Assembly (NCBI RefSeq): GCF_004143485.2
Contig: NZ_ML974133.1
Coordinates: 235,000-298,999 of the forward strand
DNA length: 64,000 bases
Direction of reading: 5' to 3'
Origin: Halorussus amylolyticus
Lineage (GTDB): Archaea; Halobacteriota; Halobacteria; Halobacteriales; Haladaptataceae
Below the pieces are notes generated by a model. It saw only the letters and a program-made list of their open reading frames with translations. It had not been told where the DNA came from and ran no database searches. Position 1 is the first letter of the stretch. The number at the start of each line of letters is the position of its first letter. The translations under genes were made by a program, and so were the position numbers. This document shows, in pieces, positions 8,519 to 16,989 of this stretch.

Positions 8519-8699
8519 GTCTGATTCGAGGGACGGCGCGACCAAATGCGTTCGGGAGAACGTCGCCCGGTTCTCACTGCGAGCGGTATTCCTAGATACA
8601 TTTCCAGATTGAACACTCACACCTAGAGAAACTATCTAAACGGAGGCCAATATATGAAAAAGCTTGAAAAGGGGTGCTGCGTATTCGCGGTTACCGCCA

Positions 8700-9812
8700 A
8701 TGAGCAAGAAAAGATTGTCGCGTCGGTCGCTGTTGGCTTCCACAACCGCAACGGTCACCTACGGTCTCGCTGGCTGTATCCAAGGCGAGGGCGGCGACGA
8801 GGCGACCGAAACCGAGACGAGCGCGGGAGACTCAGAGTTCGACCCGGCGAACCCGGAGTTCCCGCAGTCGATGCAGGCGCTGATTCAGGCCGGGTACGAG
8901 ACGGGGGCCATCGAGGACCTCGAGAATATGGAGGAGCGCGACGAACCGCGCTACGGCGACCCCGTCCAAGAGACGCCGTCGAGCGACGACGACTTGCTCG
9001 ACCCCGACAAACTCGCGTTCGCGATGACGCCGACGGAGGACCCGGCGGCGTACCGCGACACGATGCAGCCCCTGATGGACAACATCGCCGAGGAGACCGG
9101 CAAGGACGTGGAGTACTTCCCGCTCCAGTCGTACGCTTCCATGATTGAGGCGATGCGCTCGGAGCGCCTCCACGTCGGCGGATTCTCGACCGGTCCGACC
9201 CCGTTCGCGGTCAACCTCGCGGGCGCGGTTCCGTTCTCGATTCAGGTGTCGGACGACGGCGCGTTCGGCTATCGGCTCTGGCTCGCGACCCAGTCGGACA
9301 ACGACGAGATAAACGCGCTCGAAGACCTGGAGGGCAAGCGAATCGCTCACGCCGAGCCCTCGTCGAACTCCGGGAACCAAGCACCTCGGGCGCTGTTCGA
9401 GAACGAGGGCGTCGTCCCCGACGACGACTACGAAGTGTCCTACTCGGGCGGCCACGAACAGAGCATCCTCGGCGTCGCCAACGGCGACTACGACGCCGCG
9501 CCCGTGTGTAGTACGTGCGTGACGCGCGTTGCGGACGCCGACAACGTTGACCCGACGAACATCAAGGTCGTCTGGGCGAGCAACCCCTTCCCGACGACGA
9601 GTTTCAACTATCGCTACAACCTCACGCCCGAGATTCAGGAGGGTATCCGGACGGCGTTCCTCGAATACGACTACTCCGACACCGACATAGCCGAGACGTT
9701 CGAAGGGCGGGGCAAGTGGGTCGAAATCGACTACGCGACCGCCTACGACATCATCCTCCAGATTCAGGAGAAGAACGGCGTCGAGTACGAGACCGGTAAT
9801 CTGGAGGAGTGA
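8700..9812 (+). CDS. phnD: Phosphonate-type ABC transporter, substrate-binding lipoprotein
   Basis: 370-aa periplasmic-binding protein of the PhnD/PtxB/SsuA-like family (phosphate, phosphite or phosphonate binding). Start ATG 8700 gives [15 protein letters not shown], a Tat signal, and LAGC, a lipobox Cys for lipid anchoring. Family landmarks are [19 protein letters not shown] near residue 105 and the [13 protein letters not shown] segment. An acidic linker follows the Cys. The gene is 4 nt from phnC, so the importer is one operon; a TATA-like AATATATG lies at 8649-8656. Actual substrate not determined. Confidence 0.9.
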   Translation: MSKKRLSRRSLLASTTATVTYGLAGCIQGEGGDEATETETSAGDSEFDPANPEFPQSMQALIQAGYETGAIEDLENMEERDEPRYGDPVQETPSSDDDLLDPDKLAFAMTPTEDPAAYRDTMQPLMDNIAEETGKDVEYFPLQSYASMIEAMRSERLHVGGFSTGPTPFAVNLAGAVPFSIQVSDDGAFGYRLWLATQSDNDEINALEDLEGKRIAHAEPSSNSGNQAPRALFENEGVVPDDDYEVSYSGGHEQSILGVANGDYDAAPVCSTCVTRVADADNVDPTNIKVVWASNPFPTTSFNYRYNLTPEIQEGIRTAFLEYDYSDTDIAETFEGRGKWVEIDYATAYDIILQIQEKNGVEYETGNLEE

Positions 9813-9816
9813 GGCC

Positions 9817-10671
9817 ATGATACGGGTCGAAGACTTGGAGAAGGTGTACGATTCGGGCGACCGTGCGCTCGACGGCGTCTCGATGGAAGTCGGTGGGAAC
9901 GAAATCGTCGCAATCATCGGCCCGAGCGGCGCTGGCAAGAGTACGTTCATCCGGTGTATCAACCGGCTTACCGAACCGACCGGCGGGAGCGTCTGGCTCG
10001 ACGAAACGGAAGTCACCGCGCTCGGCGGGTCGGAACTGAAGCAGGCCCGCCGAGACATGGGGCTGATTCACCAGGAGTTCAATCTCATCGAGCGACTGAC
10101 CGTGATGGAGAACGTCCTCTCGGGGCGACTCGGCTACATGAGCGCGTGGCGGGCGTTCCGCCGGGACTTCGACGCCGAGGACATCTCCCGGGCGCGCGAG
10201 GTGCTCGACCGAGTGGGTCTCGGCGGCCACGAGAACAACCGGGCCGACGAGCTGTCGGGCGGCCAGCGCCAGCGCGTCGGCATCGCTCGCGCGGTCATCC
10301 AGCGACCCAAGATACTGCTGGTGGACGAACCCACCAGCGCGCTCGACCCCGAAACGTCCATCGAGGTGATGGACCTGCTGACCGAAATCGCCCGCGAGGA
10401 CGATATTCCGGTTCTCATCAACATCCACGAGGTGGACCTCGCCGTCGAGTACGCCGACCGCATCGTCGGTTTGAGCGACGGTCGAGTCGTCTTCGAGGGG
10501 ACGCCCGAGGAACTCGACGAGCAGGCCAAAGACACCATCTACCGAGGCGGCGAGTCCCGAGAAGAGCGTGACGCCGCCGCGGAGGCGCGCGACGCGAACG
10601 CAGGCGGCTCGGACGACCGGGACGACGGACTCCCCGAGGACGTGACCCAACGGACCGCGAGGGAGGGGTAA
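9817..10671 (+). CDS. phnC: Phosphonate-type ABC transporter, ATP-binding subunit
   Basis: 284-aa ATPase. Walker [10 protein letters not shown] (about residue 32), Q-loop [12 protein letters not shown], signature [14 protein letters not shown], Walker [13 protein letters not shown] and the switch His in NIHEVDLA are all intact, and the sequence matches the PhnC branch. The C-terminal 40 residues are an acidic/arginine tail beyond the ATPase fold, which PhnC proteins usually lack. Energises import together with the two downstream permeases. Confidence 0.94.
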   Translation: MIRVEDLEKVYDSGDRALDGVSMEVGGNEIVAIIGPSGAGKSTFIRCINRLTEPTGGSVWLDETEVTALGGSELKQARRDMGLIHQEFNLIERLTVMENVLSGRLGYMSAWRAFRRDFDAEDISRAREVLDRVGLGGHENNRADELSGGQRQRVGIARAVIQRPKILLVDEPTSALDPETSIEVMDLLTEIAREDDIPVLINIHEVDLAVEYADRIVGLSDGRVVFEGTPEELDEQAKDTIYRGGESREERDAAAEARDANAGGSDDRDDGLPEDVTQRTAREG

Positions 10672-10677
10672 TCCCGA

Positions 10678-11493
10678 ATGGCGACTCACTCGAATCCCGA
10701 GTACGACGGCGAGTGGCACCGTCCGACGGCGTTCTACAATCGCTACGTCAAGTACGCGGTGTACGCGCTCATCGTCGGGTTCGTGCTGTTCAGCATCTGG
10801 GACCTTCGAGTCTCACTCGACAGATTCCTTCAGGGGATGTCGGCCGGCGCGACCCTCGTCTCGAACATGCTCCCGCCCGCCGCGACCCCCTCGCAGTTCC
10901 AGTTGATGGTCCGCGGCGTCGTCGAGAGCATCGTGATGTCGATACTCGCGACCGCCATCGGCGTCGTCGTCAGCGTCCCGGTCGCGTTCATGGCCGCGAA
11001 CAACCTCGCGCCCAAACCCGTCTACGCCGTGGGCCGAGGCATCGTCTCGGTCACGCGCGCGTTCCACGAACTCATCGTCGCCATCGTGATGGTGAAGGCG
11101 GTCGGGTTCGGGCCGCTGGCTGGCGTCCTCGCGCTGTCGTTCAAGACCGTCGGCTTCTTCGGCAAACTGCTCGCCGAGGAAATCGAGGACATCGACGTGG
11201 GCCAGATGGAGGCGGTCGAAGCGGTCGGCGCGGGCAAACTCCACATCTACATCTTCGGCGTCCTGCCGCAGGTCATTCCGCGAGTCATCGGTCTCACCAT
11301 CTACCGACTCGACATCAATCTCCGCCACAGCACGGTGGTCGGCATCGTCGGCGCGGGCGGCATCGGCATCACGCTGCTGAACTCGTTCCAGAAGTACGAC
11401 TACCAGTTCAGTTCGCTCATCATCCTCGTCATCGTGTGTCTCGTCATCGTGGGCGAAGTGGTTAGCGCCTACGCGAGACGGAGGGTACAGTGA
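10678..11493 (+). CDS. phnE: Phosphonate-type ABC transporter, permease 1
   Basis: 271-aa inner-membrane permease of the PhnE family. The central helices and the EAA-type loop that contacts the ATPase are visible (LLAEEIEDIDVGQMEAVEAV followed by GAGKLHIYIFGVLPQV), then the family signature RHSTVVGIVGAGGIG. About six helices. Its stop overlaps the start of the second permease, so the two chains are made together and probably form a heterodimer. Confidence 0.93.
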   Translation: MATHSNPEYDGEWHRPTAFYNRYVKYAVYALIVGFVLFSIWDLRVSLDRFLQGMSAGATLVSNMLPPAATPSQFQLMVRGVVESIVMSILATAIGVVVSVPVAFMAANNLAPKPVYAVGRGIVSVTRAFHELIVAIVMVKAVGFGPLAGVLALSFKTVGFFGKLLAEEIEDIDVGQMEAVEAVGAGKLHIYIFGVLPQVIPRVIGLTIYRLDINLRHSTVVGIVGAGGIGITLLNSFQKYDYQFSSLIILVIVCLVIVGEVVSAYARRRVQ

Positions 11494-12320
11494 TGTCGGA
11501 CTCGACGAACACGGAATCCGGCCCGAAGACTCCGACGGGCGACGACTGGCACCGCCACTCGCGCCGGGAGCGACTCGCCCGGTACGGTGCGGTCCTCGGA
11601 ACGCTCGTGATTCTCGCGGTCGCGTGGCGGTCGATGGAGGTCAACTACGACTACGTGGCGTCCGCGCCGCGCGAAGTCGGCGACCTCGTCGCTCGGATGT
11701 ACCCGCCGGACGTGGCGTACACGACCGAAATCGTGGGGCCGCTCATCGAGACCATCAACATCTCGATACTCGGCACCGGACTGGCAATCGTTCTCGCGGT
11801 CCCGGTCGCGTTCCTCGGGGCGGAGAACACGTCGCCGAACCGCCTGACCTACTGGTTCGGGAAGTTCATCATCTCGTTCACCCGGTCGGTGAACGTCATC
11901 ATCTGGGCGCTCATCTTCGTCGTGCTGTTCGGACCGGGCGCGCTCTCGGGCGTCCTCGCCATCGCGGTCCGGTCGGTGGGCTTCACCGCGAAGCTCATCG
12001 CGGAAGCCATCGAGGAAATCGACCACGGGCAGGTCGAGGCGGTCACCGCGACCGGCGCATCCACGGTTCAGACGTTCGTCTACGGCGTCGTCCCGCAGAT
12101 AAAGCCCGCGTTCGTCTCGGTCGCGACGTTCCGGTGGGACATCAACGTCCGGGCCTCGACCATCATCGGATTCGTCGGCGCGGGCGGCATCGGCGTCGCG
12201 CTCCAGACCAACATCAACTACTTCAACTGGTCGGCGGTCCTGACCATCCTCATCGCCATCCTCGGCATCGTCCTCCTGAGTGAAGGCATCTCGGCCTACC
12301 TCAGGAAGAAAGTGACGTGA
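11493..12320 (+). CDS. phnE: Phosphonate-type ABC transporter, permease 2
   Basis: 275-aa PhnE paralogue of the preceding gene. ATG at 11493 is preferred; a GTG lies one codon earlier. The same landmarks appear: LIAEAIEEIDHGQVEAVTAT and RASTIIGFVGAGGIG. The N-terminal 25 residues are hydrophilic. No C-P lyase (phnG-M), phosphonatase or phosphite dehydrogenase gene follows, so this operon only transports; the use of the imported compound must be encoded elsewhere. Confidence 0.93.
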   Translation: MSDSTNTESGPKTPTGDDWHRHSRRERLARYGAVLGTLVILAVAWRSMEVNYDYVASAPREVGDLVARMYPPDVAYTTEIVGPLIETINISILGTGLAIVLAVPVAFLGAENTSPNRLTYWFGKFIISFTRSVNVIIWALIFVVLFGPGALSGVLAIAVRSVGFTAKLIAEAIEEIDHGQVEAVTATGASTVQTFVYGVVPQIKPAFVSVATFRWDINVRASTIIGFVGAGGIGVALQTNINYFNWSAVLTILIAILGIVLLSEGISAYLRKKVT

Positions 12321-12637
12321 GGTAGCGGACCGCCGCCGCTCGTTTCGCGAATCCGTTTTTCGACACTGCACTGACTGACGCAAACCACCGTGAATCGCCC
12401 GGAGAATCATCCACCACGAATCGGCCGGTGACACAGACAACGGGTGGGACTTCCGAAAGACGCGTCTTTCGACTTCCCGCTCGGTCCCCTCGCGGGAATG
12501 AAAGGGGCCACCCGCTCGCGCTTGCGCGAGCGGGCGGGGGCTTTCGAGACGACACCGACCGCGATTCCACTTCACCTCGAGGATTCTCGCCGGAGCCGAA
12601 GGAAAACGCCCTTCTTTCGCCCTTTCCAACGACGAGC
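12321..12637. other. 317-bp noncoding gap with perfect palindromes
   Basis: No gene seen. It holds CGAAAGACG directly followed by its complement (12454-12471) and an 11-bp stem CCCGCTCGCGC, TT, GCGCGAGCGGG (12511-12534). Both lie between phnE and tmcA, which run in the same direction, so they could end the phn message; there is no T-rich tract after either. The in-frame upstream extension of tmcA through this region encodes unstructured sequence and is rejected. Confidence 0.55.
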
Positions 12638-14950
12638 ATGGACGTAGCCGGGGTCGCGACCGCCCTGCGAGCGGAGGCCCGTCGGACGAACGAGCGCCGC
12701 CTGCTCGTGCTCGCGGGCGACCGGGAGGCGTGCTACGACGCCGCCGACCGGGCGCTCGACGCCGCCGAAATCGACCGCGAGGCGACCACGCTCGTCGGAA
12801 CCGGGTGGCTCGACTGCGAGCGGGTCGGGCCGAAGCGCGCCGGTCGCCTGCTCGGCACCACTCGGGAGTGTGTGGTCCTCGACTGCCACGCCGATTTCCG
12901 ACCGAACGCGGTCGGTCGAATCGTCGGCGCGGTAGACGGTGGCGGCCTGTTCGTACTTCTGATGCCCTCGCTCGACGACTTTTCGGACTGTCGGACCGAC
13001 TTCGACCGGACGCTTGCGGTCCCGCCCGCCGACCTCGAAGCCGTGACGGGGCGCTTCCGACGGCGATTCGTCGGGACCCTTCTCGACCACCCCGGAATCG
13101 CGGTCGTTGACGTTGACGGCGAGACGGGAACGGTCGAGCGCGACGGCCTGACCCACCCCGCGCCGCGACTCCCCGACGAACCGCCCGAGCCGCCAGACGA
13201 CCACGCGTTCCCCGCGAAAGCCTACGACGCCTGTCTCACGGGCGACCAGATGGCGGTGGTCCGGGCGTTCGAGGCCCTTCGGGACGACGACTCGCCGACC
13301 GCCGTGGTCGCGGAGGCCGACCGCGGTCGGGGGAAATCGAGCGCGGCGGGCATCGCGGCCGGGGCGCTCGCGGCCGAGGGGACCGACGTGCTTGTCACGG
13401 CACCGGAGTACCGGAGCGCGCGCGAGGTGTTCGTTCGGGCGAAGGCCCTCCTCGAATCTCTCGGGAGAACTATCGAGACCGACCGCGACCCGCCGCGCGA
13501 GATTCGGCTTCGCGGCGAGGGGAGGGTTCGCTTCGAGAAACCGACCGCGGCCGCCGACCTCCCGGGCGACCCCGACGCGGTGTTCGTGGACGAGGCCGCC
13601 GCGCTCTCGGTTCGGTTGCTCGAACGGTTTCTGTCGGCCCGGCGGGTCGCGTTCACCACGACCGTCCACGGCTACGAGGGCGCGGGCCGGGGGTTCTCGG
13701 TCCGGTTTCGCGACCGACTCGCCGAGACCGACCACGAGGTCACCGAGACGCGCCTCGACGAACCCATCCGGTACGCGCCGGGTGACCCCGTCGAGACGTG
13801 GGCGTTCCGGGCGCTCCTGCTCGACGCCCGGCCGCCGGTCGAGCAGGTCGTGGCCGACGCCGACCCAGATTCGGTCGCGTATCGCGCCCTCCCGCCCGAC
13901 GACTTGCTCGCCGACGAGACGCTCCTCCGGGAGGCGTTCGGCCTGCTCGTGCTGGCCCACTACCGTACCGAACCCGACGACCTCGCGCGACTCCTCGACG
14001 CGCCGAACCTCGCGGTTCGGGCGCTGACCCACGGAAATCACGTCGTCGCGGTCGCCCTGCTCGCTCGCGAAGGGAACCTCCCCGCGGACCTGCGCGAGCA
14101 CATGTACGAGGGTGGGCGCGTCCGGGGCAACATGCTCCCCGACGTACTGACCTCCCAACTCCGCGACGAGGCGGCCGGAATCTCGCAGGGAATGCGAGTG
14201 ATGCGAATCGCCACCCATCACGCGGTCCGGTCGCGGGGACTCGGTTCGCACCTCCTCGGGGACATCCGGGCGGAGTTCGAAGACGACCTCGACTGGCTCG
14301 GGGTCGGCTACGGTGCGACCCCCGAACTCCTCGACTTCTGGCGCGAGAACGGCTATCGCGCGATTCAGCTCTCGACCACCCGCAACGACACCAGCGGCGA
14401 GTACTCCGCGCTCATGCTCGACCCACTAACCGAATCGGGGGCCGACCTCCGAGACCGCCACGCCCGGTGGTTCGTCTCCCGGTTCGCGTCGATGCTCGCC
14501 GACCCGCTCCGGGACGCCGACCCCGACGTGGTCCGGGCGCTCCTCCGGTCGGTCGAGGCCCCGGTGTCGCTCGAACTCTCGGCGTGGGACTGGCGGGCGG
14601 TCGCCGCGAGCGCGTACGGTCCGGGCCAGTACAATTCGGCCCCCCGGCCCTTCCGTCGGGTCGCGCTCAAGTATTTCGTCGATTGCGCGGCGGCGGCCTC
14701 GGAGAACTCCGAGGCCGCCGCGGGAGAGTCGGTCCCCTCTTCGAGGGACTCGACCCGGCTTTCGACCCGCGAGGAGCGCCTGCTGGTCCGAAAGGTCCTG
14801 CAGGCGCACCCGTGGGAACGGGTCGCCGACGAACTCGGCTTCCACTCGACGGGCCAGTGCATGCGGGCGCTCGGCGAAGCGTATCAGCCGCTGGTGGACG
14901 CCTACGGCGACGAAGCCGCCGAGACCGAAAAGCGGCGATACACCGATTAG
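12638..14950 (+). CDS. tmcA: tRNA(Met) cytidine acetyltransferase
   Basis: 770-aa ATP-dependent enzyme that makes N4-acetylcytidine, in bacteria at the wobble base of elongator tRNA-Met; archaeal homologues (Kre33/NAT10 family) can act more widely. Domain order: N-terminal DUF1726-type domain; RecA-like helicase module with Walker A DRGRGKSSA near residue 228 and Walker B FVDEAAAL near 315; GNAT domain with the acetyl-CoA loop RSRGLGSHLLG near 535; C-terminal tRNA-binding tail. Start ATG 12638 (MDVAGVATALRAEARR). Two nearby GNAT genes are unrelated. Confidence 0.93.
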   Translation: MDVAGVATALRAEARRTNERRLLVLAGDREACYDAADRALDAAEIDREATTLVGTGWLDCERVGPKRAGRLLGTTRECVVLDCHADFRPNAVGRIVGAVDGGGLFVLLMPSLDDFSDCRTDFDRTLAVPPADLEAVTGRFRRRFVGTLLDHPGIAVVDVDGETGTVERDGLTHPAPRLPDEPPEPPDDHAFPAKAYDACLTGDQMAVVRAFEALRDDDSPTAVVAEADRGRGKSSAAGIAAGALAAEGTDVLVTAPEYRSAREVFVRAKALLESLGRTIETDRDPPREIRLRGEGRVRFEKPTAAADLPGDPDAVFVDEAAALSVRLLERFLSARRVAFTTTVHGYEGAGRGFSVRFRDRLAETDHEVTETRLDEPIRYAPGDPVETWAFRALLLDARPPVEQVVADADPDSVAYRALPPDDLLADETLLREAFGLLVLAHYRTEPDDLARLLDAPNLAVRALTHGNHVVAVALLAREGNLPADLREHMYEGGRVRGNMLPDVLTSQLRDEAAGISQGMRVMRIATHHAVRSRGLGSHLLGDIRAEFEDDLDWLGVGYGATPELLDFWRENGYRAIQLSTTRNDTSGEYSALMLDPLTESGADLRDRHARWFVSRFASMLADPLRDADPDVVRALLRSVEAPVSLELSAWDWRAVAASAYGPGQYNSAPRPFRRVALKYFVDCAAAASENSEAAAGESVPSSRDSTRLSTREERLLVRKVLQAHPWERVADELGFHSTGQCMRALGEAYQPLVDAYGDEAAETEKRRYTD

Positions 14951-14972
14951 GGAGCCGCGAGTACGTGGGACC

Positions 14973-15134
14973 GTGCCCGAGTGCGCCGAAGAAGAGTGTT
15001 CGGAGTCTGCCGGGGTCAGACTACACATTCCGTGGGCGGAGAGCCGCGAGGTCTGTGCGGCCCACGCTCGCGTGCTGGCCCGAACGGACGGCATCGTCGC
15101 CGAACCGCTGGAAGAAAATGACGAGTGGCCGTGA
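14973..15134 (+). CDS. 53-aa zinc-finger-type microprotein
   Basis: A GTG-started ORF 22 nt after tmcA, too short for routine calling. It reads MPECAEEECSESAGVRLHIP... and ends ...AEPLEENDEWP. Cys at positions 4, 9 and 28 plus His31 (VCAAH) give a plausible C4-type metal site with spacing C-x4-C-x18-C-x2-H, the pattern of a treble-clef or ribbon. The sequence is coherent along its whole length and resembles small conserved haloarchaeal proteins. It probably shares the tmcA transcript. Function unknown. Confidence 0.7.
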   Translation: MPECAEEECSESAGVRLHIPWAESREVCAAHARVLARTDGIVAEPLEENDEWP

Positions 15135-15159
15135 ACGGAGTTCGATTCGAGAGTAGCGA

Positions 15160-16881
15160 CTACTCGTGGGCGAAGTACGCGACCGACTCCTCGCCCGCTT
15201 CGTGATGGTCCACTCGCACGAAGCCGACGCGCTCGAACTGGACCATCTCGTCCGCGTCGGTGTCGGCGAAGCCGGGTTCGGCGTGGCCCTCCTCGTCGCC
15301 GTGAATCGTCCGGAGTCGGGTCGGCACCGCGCCGTCGGTCGGGACCCAGTGAACCACGTCCACGCCCTCCTCGCGGACCGCGGCGATGTCGTCGCCGGTG
15401 TAGCGCAGTCCGTCGTCGCCCATTCGGAAACAGCCCAGGCCCTTGAGCCAGATTCGGTCGTCTTCGGCGGGAACGTCGCCCTCTTCGAGAAGGACCGCGT
15501 CACCGACCGGGATGTCGCGGGTGCCCCGGTCCTCGTGGTCGGGGTGGACCGGCGGGTGGGCGGCGTCGGGCGCGTCGTCCGATATCGGGACCTCGACGCC
15601 GTCGCGCACGAAGAAGTAGCGGGCGGCATCGTCGTCTATCAGCTCGCGGTTCTTCGCGTAGACCGTACTCATCGCCAAATCGACGTTGCTCGTGGAGGTG
15701 CCGAGTTCGACCATCGAGTCGGTGAGCGCCGACCCCCGGATGCCCCGGCGCTCGACGCTCAGTAGCGTCGGCGCGCGCGGGTCGTCCCAACCGTCGAGTT
15801 CGCCGTCGTCGATTAGCTGTTTGATGGTCGAGGTGGACATCTTCACGTCGTACTCGTCCACTTGCACGTGGCCCCAGTGGATGACCTCGGGATACTCCCA
15901 GTCGAAGTAGTCGTAGACGAACCGCTGGCGCTTCGCGGAGTCTTGGAGGTCGATACCCCGGATGATGTGAGTGACGCCCGTTAGGTGGTCGTCTACGCCA
16001 GACTGGAAGTCGAGCATCGGCCAGCACCGATAGTCGGCGGCCTCCTCGCGCGGGTGGGGCGTGTCGATGATTCGGAACGCCACCCAGTCCCGGAGCGCGG
16101 GATTCTTGTGCTCGATGTCGGTCTTCACCCGGAGGACCATCTCGCCCGAGTCGTACTCGCCGTCTATCATCGCTTCGAACTCCGAACGAGTGGTCTCGGC
16201 GTCCTTCTCGCGGTGGGGACACGCCTTCCCGTCGTTCTTCAGGTCGGAGAACTCCCCGGCGGGACACGAGCAGGTGTAGGCCCCGCCCTTCTCGATGAGG
16301 TCGCGCGCGTGGTCGTAGTAGATTTCGAGGCGGTCGCTCGCTCGATAGACTTCCGCGGGTTCGAATCCGAGGTACTCGATTTCGTCGAGGATTTCGTCGT
16401 ACACCCACGGAATCGGGCGCTTGGTCTCGGGGTCGGTGTCGTCGAACCGGACGATGAACTCGCCGTCGTACTCCTCGGCGTAGGTGCCGATGACCGCGGG
16501 CATTCGTGCGTGGCCGACGTGCCACGGGCCGTTGGGGTTGGGCGCACACCGCATCCGAATCTCGTCGTACTCGTCTGCGTTCGGAAGGTCGGGCAGGACC
16601 CGGTCGTCGCCCTCGTCGTCGCTCTCTAACTCCTCGACCCACTCGGGGTCGAGTTCGACCAGACGCTCCCTGCGCTCGTCGGGCGCGAGGTCGTTGACTC
16701 GCGAGATGACCGGCGCGATGACGCCGGGAATCTCGTCGCCGTGCTGGCGGAACTCGGGGTTCTCGCCCATCAGCGGTCCCATTATCGCGCCAACGTCGGC
16801 CTCGCTGTCGTGTTTGACCGCGTTCGCGAGCGCGTGAATCTCTGCTTCCGTCTCGATTCGGTCGCGAAGTTCGTCGTCCAT
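15160..16881 (-). CDS. gltX: Glutamyl-tRNA synthetase, archaeal type
   Basis: 573-aa class I synthetase. The HIGH motif reads PNGPWHVGHAR (about residue 116) and the KMSKS motif reads VKMSTST. The long N-terminal helical domain and the C-terminal beta-barrel anticodon domain are those of the archaeal/eukaryotic GlxRS group, which usually is non-discriminating and also charges tRNA-Gln, to be corrected by the amidotransferase. A CSCPAGEF...CPHRE segment near 210-225 has the Cys/His of the zinc-binding insertion. It is convergent with tmcA and its microprotein. Confidence 0.96.
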   Translation of the reverse strand: MDDELRDRIETEAEIHALANAVKHDSEADVGAIMGPLMGENPEFRQHGDEIPGVIAPVISRVNDLAPDERRERLVELDPEWVEELESDDEGDDRVLPDLPNADEYDEIRMRCAPNPNGPWHVGHARMPAVIGTYAEEYDGEFIVRFDDTDPETKRPIPWVYDEILDEIEYLGFEPAEVYRASDRLEIYYDHARDLIEKGGAYTCSCPAGEFSDLKNDGKACPHREKDAETTRSEFEAMIDGEYDSGEMVLRVKTDIEHKNPALRDWVAFRIIDTPHPREEAADYRCWPMLDFQSGVDDHLTGVTHIIRGIDLQDSAKRQRFVYDYFDWEYPEVIHWGHVQVDEYDVKMSTSTIKQLIDDGELDGWDDPRAPTLLSVERRGIRGSALTDSMVELGTSTSNVDLAMSTVYAKNRELIDDDAARYFFVRDGVEVPISDDAPDAAHPPVHPDHEDRGTRDIPVGDAVLLEEGDVPAEDDRIWLKGLGCFRMGDDGLRYTGDDIAAVREEGVDVVHWVPTDGAVPTRLRTIHGDEEGHAEPGFADTDADEMVQFERVGFVRVDHHEAGEESVAYFAHE

Positions 16882-16989
16882 TGGCGGGCAATTGGAGCGT
16901 CCGGGGGAAAACTGAACCGGATTCGTATCGACGTGTAAACGAATCGACCGGGACGTTTAGGTGAATCCGCATTCATCGGTTCAAAGCGT

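Noticed and set aside
12572-14251. 559-codon frame opposite tmcA
   Set aside because: Shadow; arginine/valine-rich composition without motifs.
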